DNA of 64,000 bases. Origin: Bimuria novae-zelandiae CBS 107.79 (lineage: Eukaryota; Ascomycota; Dothideomycetes; Pleosporales; Didymosphaeriaceae). Every line of letters starts with the position of its first letter. The first letter of the stretch is position 1. The stretch spans positions 170,489-234,488 of the forward strand of contig ML976733.1 in assembly GCA_010015655.1 (NCBI GenBank), in the 5' to 3' direction. The position numbers and the translations under genes are program-made. The notes beneath the pieces are model-generated. The model saw only the letters and a list, made by a program, of their open reading frames with translations, was not told the origin of the DNA and did no database searches. Of this stretch, positions 58,689 through 64,000 are shown piece by piece.

Positions 58689-58877
58689 TGTGGGCAGGCA
58701 GGCAGGCAGGCATGGACAAATAAGCTGTATTGCTATCTGCAGAAAAGAGTGTGTGGAGTTGAGTGAGGAGTCTCTATGCAGAAGGAAAGCGGGCGAGAGT
58801 CTGTTGACTTAGTAGTCCGTGCACCTAGGTGGTACCTTCCACACACGCCACCTCTGACGTCAGTCACGTGGCTACAT
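58689..58877. repeat. Dispersed repeat, copy B, inserted in array R
   Basis: Partner of 3338-3525. It interrupts the array: the unit before it ends with TTTTAGTTGT and array text resumes only near 59038. Flanking 58878-59037 is not array-like, so the insertion may be larger than the part shared with copy A. TGACGTCAGTCACGTGGCTA is conserved in both copies. Confidence 0.85.
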
Positions 58878-59865
58878 TAGTATTCTCGGCTGTAGCGCAA
58901 GAAGGAGGACCGGGTCCAAGGCCATTACTGGCTATTTATACTTTCTCTAGTGCCATGGAAAGGCTGTGTTATCATTTATATAGAGCGTTCTCAGTTCTGA
59001 CAGTAATAGTTGCAGTCGCAGGTGCTTTATCAGAAGTATGTGGAAGGAAATAGTCCAGATTCGACGCCGCCATGGGACTTTAATGTCGCGTTTTAGTCAC
59101 AAAATCAAGGCTCCCATCATGACCATCTTGCGGAGATATTTAGTGCTATCTGTTGTAGTTGGTATTGCGAGGATCTTGTCGAGTTCTCTGCCTTTGAACC
59201 ATTTTTCCTGCATCAAGACTGCCACAGGTCGCCCAAGGCTTGGTTTTCAGACTCCCGGAAAGACTTCCATATTTTGCCACTCGAGTTCTTTTAGTGCTCA
59301 CGTTCCTAGCTTGTACAGCAAGTTGCTCTTTAATATTTAACAGATATGCAAAGGGCCAACTCGAACGCCGCCATAACGAGCCTTGCTTTCATTTTTTTGG
59401 TCACAGCGGGACTCCTATACTATTGCTCTTGTCGTATTTTGAATGCTCGCATAAAGGACCTCACTTGTGAGTTTCTCACTAAGAGTGGACGAAAAGTGAG
59501 GGAACTTGGCCTAACGTCGCCATGATTGTCAAGGGTGCGTTTTTTGTCCCAACAGGTAACGCCCCCATGATATGTTTGATCATCTGATTGTAGTACCATA
59601 TCTGTAGCTGGTGCTTCTGGATTCAAGACCGAGTTCAACGCCGCCATAATTTGGTCTAGTCACGTTTTTAGTCTCACAACGAGACTCTCATGAATCAATG
59701 ATCTATGGTGTTGCACTGCTTTCAAAACTGCTTTCGGGAGCAACAAGTCGTCCAGACCCGCCATGTCTCTACATATCATGTGTTTATAGTCCAGCAGCGA
59801 GGTTCCATAACATGGTCAGCGTAGTCTTTTAGGGCCACATCCGTCGTTAGTGTCGGTAGAAGCAA

Positions 59866-60009
59866 GATCAAGCAGACTTGTCAACAATCAAGCCAATCAA
59901 GCCGGTCTAGCCTAATATGGTAATTCACTAGCTCGTGTAGGTTAAGATGTTACCAAATTTGGCTAGATCGGCTTGATTGGCTTGATTGTTGACAAGTCTG
60001 AGATCAAGT
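59866..60009. mobile_element. hAT-type MITE with 8-bp target duplication
   Basis: Element 59874-60001 (128 bp) has terminal inverted repeats of about 40 bp beginning CAGACTTGTCAACAATCAAG at each end, with one mismatch. It is flanked on both sides by AGATCAAG (59866-59873 and 60002-60009), an 8-bp duplication typical of hAT elements. It carries no coding sequence. It landed just upstream (plus reading) of a CCAGCGCCGCCAT segment of array R. Confidence 0.95.
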
Positions 60010-60120
60010 CCAGCGCCGCCATAGTCTGAGATATAGCCGCCCTTTTAGTCTAACACGCAAGACTCCATGGAAAGGCTGTTAGTTCAATTTTAGTCCTGCC
60101 ATCCGTAGGTTGTACCAGTA
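60006..60120 (-). ncRNA. Candidate array R unit next to the MITE
   Basis: Plus reading: GCCGCCAT, 20-nt spacer, TTTTAGTCTAACACGCAAGA continuing CTCCAT, 19-nt spacer, TTTTAGTCC. On the minus strand the repeat reads ATGGAGTCTTGCG then TGTTAGACTAAAA; AGTCT and AGACT can pair, placing a hairpin directly before AAAA and the next spacer. Confidence 0.5.
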
Positions 60121-61361
60121 AGGACGAGACCAAGTCCAACGCGGCCATAAGATGATGTTGCATGGATTCCCAGTCCAAAAGACAAAAGTTCATGATGGTG
60201 GTCGCTTCTTAATTTGAATACAGCTTCTGGAAATGCTGTGGGTAGAAGGGAAACCAAGTCTAACGCGGCCATTGAAATGCTTGAAGACAGTTTTAGTCCC
60301 ACACGCAAGAGTCCCATGCTTTTTCCAGGTCTATCTTTTATTGCTACCCCAATTGCTGTAGTGATGTAAGAGAAGTAAACCCACCTTGAAGAAGGGGTCT
60401 TTTATACCTTCACGGAGTTTTGTATGTCCGAATGGCGTTCAGTTCGCGGATCTCACTTTAAAAACATCGTGGGAGAGAGATAGATAGTGGAGATCATCAT
60501 CGCAACTAGCAGTGCTCACGTCAAAACCAGAGTCATGGGTCCGTGGGGAGTGAAATTTAGGTATTTTTGCTGAGGTACACCGCTTTTTGGAAAGGCAGGC
60601 ACCACATACCTCATAGCCGGAATGTGTAGTATTTTTTAGACCACCCTCAGAGCGCAAAGCGCATGCCTTTGCTCGGCTGCCGTTTTTAGGGTAGATGCTG
60701 AAGATCTACAGTTGTGTGTAGAGAAGAAAGGAAAGTAGGATGCATATGGAGGATTATATACCCAAAAAGGATGTCAAGTGATATGAGGCGGAGTCAGAGC
60801 GCCCCATAGTCGGTTGGTATAGGGGAAGCATCCACAAAGCTGCTAATCACAGTTGTGATAATCATCATCACCAATTTGACGACCTCTCGCGAAAATACTG
60901 CTAGTAGTAGTAGTAGTAGTAGTATTGATTAACGTCCAGGAACATAATGTTCTAGCCTCCCATGGGGCATGGGGACGTGCTAAGCTATATTTACAGAAAG
61001 CGTTTCGTGCCTGTCGGCTGGCTACCATCACAGTAGCCTTGTTGTACATAGCCCATCCTCCCTTTAATAGGTCTACCTGCTACTACAGGCACCTAGATAC
61101 CTATAGTAGCCGGCCCTCATCTGTGAGGGTGTTGTTGTCCTGCCCCTCTCTCCCTCGCCCTTGTAGCTCTGCTCCCGTACTGTCTTCCTCCCCCTACCTC
61201 GTACGAAGTAGGACCTCGTACGAGTTAGCAAGCTGCCTTGTACCTTGAGTAAAAACCTCGTAGGGGAAAACCTCAAGCTTGAACAAGTAGTAGCGAAAAT
61301 ACTGCTAGAAATGCTGCACTGCATATCGGGCACGTTAACTGAAATTTGAGAACGCCGCAAC

Positions 61362-61485
61362 GGGCCAGCTACATGATGCGAATCCTTACGTGTTTCTAGA
61401 CCAGCACAGAAGCTCATGATATCTTGGTTCGACTATTTTGGACCAGCACCAAAACGCATATACCCAGATACACGAAACTTTAGGC
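61362..61485 (-). ncRNA. Candidate array R unit with three 19-nt spacers
   Basis: Plus reading: ACAT, 19 nt, TTCTAGACCAGCACAGAAGC continuing TCAT, 19 nt, TTTGGACCAGCACCAAAACG continuing CAT, 19 nt, TTTAGGCCACCAG. The TATA for the minus strand is near 61586 (CTTATACCC on plus). The two repeats share GACCAGCAC. Confidence 0.5.
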
Positions 61486-63017
61486 CACCAGCACACATCA
61501 GCTTGCTCCTCAGTCGCTGTTAGCCTGCATCTTGCAGAAATGAAGTTTTGTGAAGAACCAAATCTGGCCGAGAGAAAACGCGAACTTATACCCGCTGCTC
61601 GAGCGGTTGCGCATGAGATGCTGCGATGCCGATTTGATCGCTTGCCATGTCTAAGATGCGATCTTGCAGAGAGGGGGAGGTGATAGAGTTGTCCGTTATC
61701 ACTTTGGATCTATCCGAGCTGCTGGCTAAGCTAGTAAGATGGGTCCCGGCAGGATTCACAGCTGCTGCTCATGGGTCAATCACAAAGAGTTTTAGTGTCC
61801 GGAGGCTCGTAGTGTATGGTGCGAAGAAGAAACATTCGCGACAATTTCCGGGGTTTATTTACCCTCTTAAACCGCGCTATACCACATTGATAATGCTACA
61901 TCGATGCGTATAAGTGAGGTAGTGATGCACGCCATCATCATTCTTCGAACCAGAAACCCGTTATTGTCCGCAGACACACCAGCCCGTCGCCCATAGTACT
62001 TGAAGCTTTTGTATTTGAGAGCTCGCATCCATTGGATTCGCAATAAACCCAAAGTCCGTAGCACTCATGGCTCTGCATACAACATGCTTTTAGACCCCGC
62101 CCCAGACTACCATATGAAATACCCGCTCATGAATTTCTAGCGACACATAATCGGTCAATGTGTGAATGGGAGGATTCGTCAGAGCGATGGGGTTTCATAG
62201 TGCCTCTGCTCTCACCTCGAGATGCTGCTTTGATAAAATCCTTCGAGGAGAAACAGCCTCACCGCACTCCATGGTCTGACATTGCTGTACTTTTTAGACC
62301 CCACTTCCACTCCATGCTAGGAAACGTCTGGCAATTTTATTAGTCAAAGACTGGTAGTTTTGTGTGAAGAAGAAGCAGTCTCAGCGAAGGAAGTACGGTT
62401 TATATAGATTTTGAGGCGGCGATATACCACGTGAAACTCTGAGGCTCAAAGGGGGGTAGTGACACGCTGATGGGCAACATCATCTACACTGGAATCAATG
62501 GAGTTTACTGTTCCCAAGGCGACCTCTCCGACACCCATTAGAGTTGTGGTATGGTATATAAGACTCGGTCCATCAACCGCTTCCAACAATCTTTTTAGAA
62601 TCCACCACCACAATCCATAGACGGAATCGTCCACTGGTTTTAGTGGCCAAAAGCCAGTGTTATTGTGTGAAGAGGAAGCAGTCTCCGCAGATAATTAGAG
62701 GGTTTATATACCCATTAGACCAGCGCTATATCATGTCCAGCCTCTAAGACGCACTGAGGGCAAGTGTTGATACGACGATATTGATCATCATCTTCATCAT
62801 CATCCTAAACAAACAGTAGGCCCCGGACTGCTCGCAGAACAACCTCACCGACGCCCATAACAACTTTTCGTTGAATTTTAAGACGTCCTCCATCAGGCAC
62901 CTATCTCATGCTTTTTAGACTCCACCGACGCCATACATTCTATCTAAGTCTCGTCGTATTTTAGTGGCCCAAGGCCAGAGTTGCTTCGTGAAGAAACACC
63001 TTTACGAAGAAAAACTG

Positions 63018-63111
63018 GGTTTATATACCCTTCCAACCGCGCTATAACGTTCCAAAACCACAAAAGACCAAGTACGTCAACTCTGAATATTGCTGCTCAT
63101 CACCATCATCA
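63018..63111 (-). promoter_or_regulatory. TATA box and operator-like region of an array R unit
   Basis: Minus-strand GGGTATATAAACC (63018-63030) with a CTCATCACCATCATCATTG block upstream (about 63091-63109). The first TTTTAG box of its unit lies at 62959-62964, about 57 bp downstream on the minus strand, the same spacing as in arrays L and S. Confidence 0.6.
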
Positions 63112-63811
63112 TTGACCCTCCACACTCCACACTTACTCCAGGACTCACCAACACACGATAACACTGCATGTGCCCGAACGCCGAGAGGCAGATCCATACG
63201 GAAAAACCACCATGGTACAGCTGTCGGACGATTTTAGAGAAAACAGTCCGTCCCATGAAATGCATGTGTGCTTGTTTTAGAACCACCAGAAAAACAGCAT
63301 GGCTTTCTCCTTAATGTGGTTTTTAACGTCTACGGAGTGCGGACAGGCGAACCAGCATAATATAATTGTGGCGAAGATTGATTTTGGAAAACGGATCTGT
63401 CCCATCAGTCAGGACAATAACGACTTTTAAAGACTCCAGGACACGCCGCAAGCCTTCCACAAACATCACTTTTTAGTATCTAAGCCAGCCAGGCGAGCCA
63501 TCATAATCGCGGCGAGTGTCGATTTTGGAGAACGGATCTGCCTCATAAAATTCGTGGCTGCTTGTTTCGGAGCCCCCAGGGAACGCCACATGATTTATCC
63601 TAGCTTCACTTTTTAATGTCTGTGCCCATCGCCGGGTGCGGACAGGCGAGCCAGCATTAAAGCGTCTTCTCACGAGTTTTAGACAAAGCAATCTCTCCCA
63701 TATGTCGTTCCCATTGTGATTTCTGGCCTCCTGGAAACGCCACATATATCTCTTGCATACCGTCTTTTGGTGTGTGCTCTGGCAGATAGGTCCAGACACC
63801 CGACCCACCAT

Positions 63812-63920
63812 CGCACCATTGCTTTTGAATTTTAGATAAAAAATCTCCCATATACCTCGTTACTGCAAGTTTTCTGCCCCTAGGAAACGCCGCATGTTCT
63901 TCCCCTCTTTGAATTTTTAG
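63812..63920 (-). ncRNA. Candidate array R unit near the window end
   Basis: Spacers 63812-63829 (18 nt), 63852-63869 (18 nt) and 63896-63914 (19 nt) separate repeats 63830-63851 and 63870-63895. Minus reading: CTAAAA, spacer, ATGCGGCGTTTCC...AGAAAA, spacer, ATGGGAGATTTTTTATCTAA, ending AA, spacer, ATGGTGGGTC. Three preceding units of similar build follow each other with about 150-bp period back to 63480. Confidence 0.5.
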
Positions 63921-63979
63921 TGTCTGCTCCAACAGCAGGGCGGACAGACGGAGCCACCATATAGCAGCTGCAGACGGTT

Positions 63980-64000
63980 ATTTTTTTTTTTTTTTTTTTT
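63980..64000. other. Poly-T run at the window edge
   Basis: The window ends in about 20 T. It stands where a TTTTAG box of the next array unit is expected after a 20-nt spacer (63961-63980). It may be a real homopolymer or a sequence/scaffold end; it is not a TTAGGG-type telomere. Confidence 0.7.

Larger units (their letters stand above)
56760..64000 (-). repeat. Spacer array R: minus-strand repeat-spacer units to window edge
   Basis: Plus-strand reading shows CAT, an 18-19 nt unique spacer, then TTTTAG, over and over; the active strand by promoter orientation is minus. Three zones: 56880-57380 and 60360-63110, units with minus-strand TATA boxes (57245, 60402, 60757, 61586, 61857, 62400, 62704, 63021) and palindromes; 57480-60320, tightly packed two-spacer units of about 120-170 bp without TATA, with near-constant text GCCGCCAT and TTTTAGTCYCAC...GCTCCAT; 63190-64000, three-spacer units of about 150 bp without TATA. 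About 65 spacers were measured, nearly all 17-20 nt. The array is interrupted by a dispersed repeat (58689) and a MITE (59874) and continues past the window. Confidence 0.8.

Noticed and set aside
63473..63932. Minus-strand open frames of 91-112 codons with a recurring AFPGG peptide
   Set aside because: They arise because repeats of array R are read in similar frames. Spacer lengths (18, 19, 20) shift the frame from unit to unit, and stops interrupt each frame. Not called as protein.
22340..64000. Bacterial-type CRISPR-Cas locus
   Set aside because: Repeats are not identical, no cas-like gene lies in the window, and all genes are intron-bearing fungal genes. Only the repeat-spacer geometry is CRISPR-like.
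63980..64000. Telomere at the window end
   Set aside because: Only a T homopolymer is present; no TTAGGG or CCCTAA repeats.

Overview
The window is a chromosomal segment of a filamentous ascomycete (Pezizomycotina; Dothideomycetes is only a guess). The evidence is 45-95 bp introns in nearly every gene, a typical fungal housekeeping set, two HET-domain genes, and AT-rich blocks that look mutated by RIP (repeat-induced point mutation). No bacterial operon, rRNA or obvious tRNA was seen. For most multi-exon genes I placed the introns by hand. Where exon sums are given they are multiples of three and rebuild the family motifs.

Layout. 1-2.55 kb is a RIP-degraded AT-rich block. 4.9-15.8 kb is gene-dense: LAA1/HEATR5-like, YebC/TACO1-like, PET100-like, a peroxisomal enoyl-CoA isomerase, and an FMP32/MCUR1-like coiled-coil protein. 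16.3-17.7 kb is a second RIP block. 17.8-18.5 kb holds the first short piece of an unusual spacer array. 18.7-22.0 kb carries LOG-like and CLPTM1-like genes. 22.3-27.9 kb is a large spacer array on the plus strand. 28.6-41.9 kb carries NRD1/SEB1-like, citrate synthase, YHM2, CRT10-like and a broken HET gene. 42.0-46 kb holds a D-amino-acid oxidase and an intact HET gene. 46.4-48.1 kb is a Tc1/mariner relic with clear terminal inverted repeats and TA duplication. 49.1-56.7 kb holds an RSO55/MTRFR-like release factor, a serine palmitoyltransferase small subunit, a conserved hypothetical gene and CENP-I/Mis6. 56.8-64.0 kb is a second large spacer array on the minus strand, running to the window edge.

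The main discovery candidate is this family of arrays (three clusters, about 120 spacers by hand count). Each unit reads, in its own direction: an imperfect palindrome resembling GATGATGCGCATCATC; a TATATAAA box about 40-60 bp later; about 55-65 bp; then CTAAAA, a unique spacer of almost always 18-19 nt (range 17-20, occasionally 24), a repeat starting ATGG or ATGTG and ending CTAAAA, another 18-19 nt spacer, another repeat, and so on, usually three spacers per unit. Spacer length is nearly constant while spacer sequence is unrelated, even between neighbouring units whose repeats are identical. This looks like a repeat-spacer guide array with its own regulated Pol II promoters, inside a fungal chromosome. 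No Cas-like, Argonaute-like or nuclease gene is visible in the window. A bipartite protein-binding array and short-peptide genes are the main alternatives.

Much of the conventional content is mitochondrial or organellar (citrate synthase next to the citrate/oxoglutarate carrier YHM2, PET100, TACO1, FMP32, RSO55, peroxisomal ECI1). I see no operon-like logic beyond that proximity.
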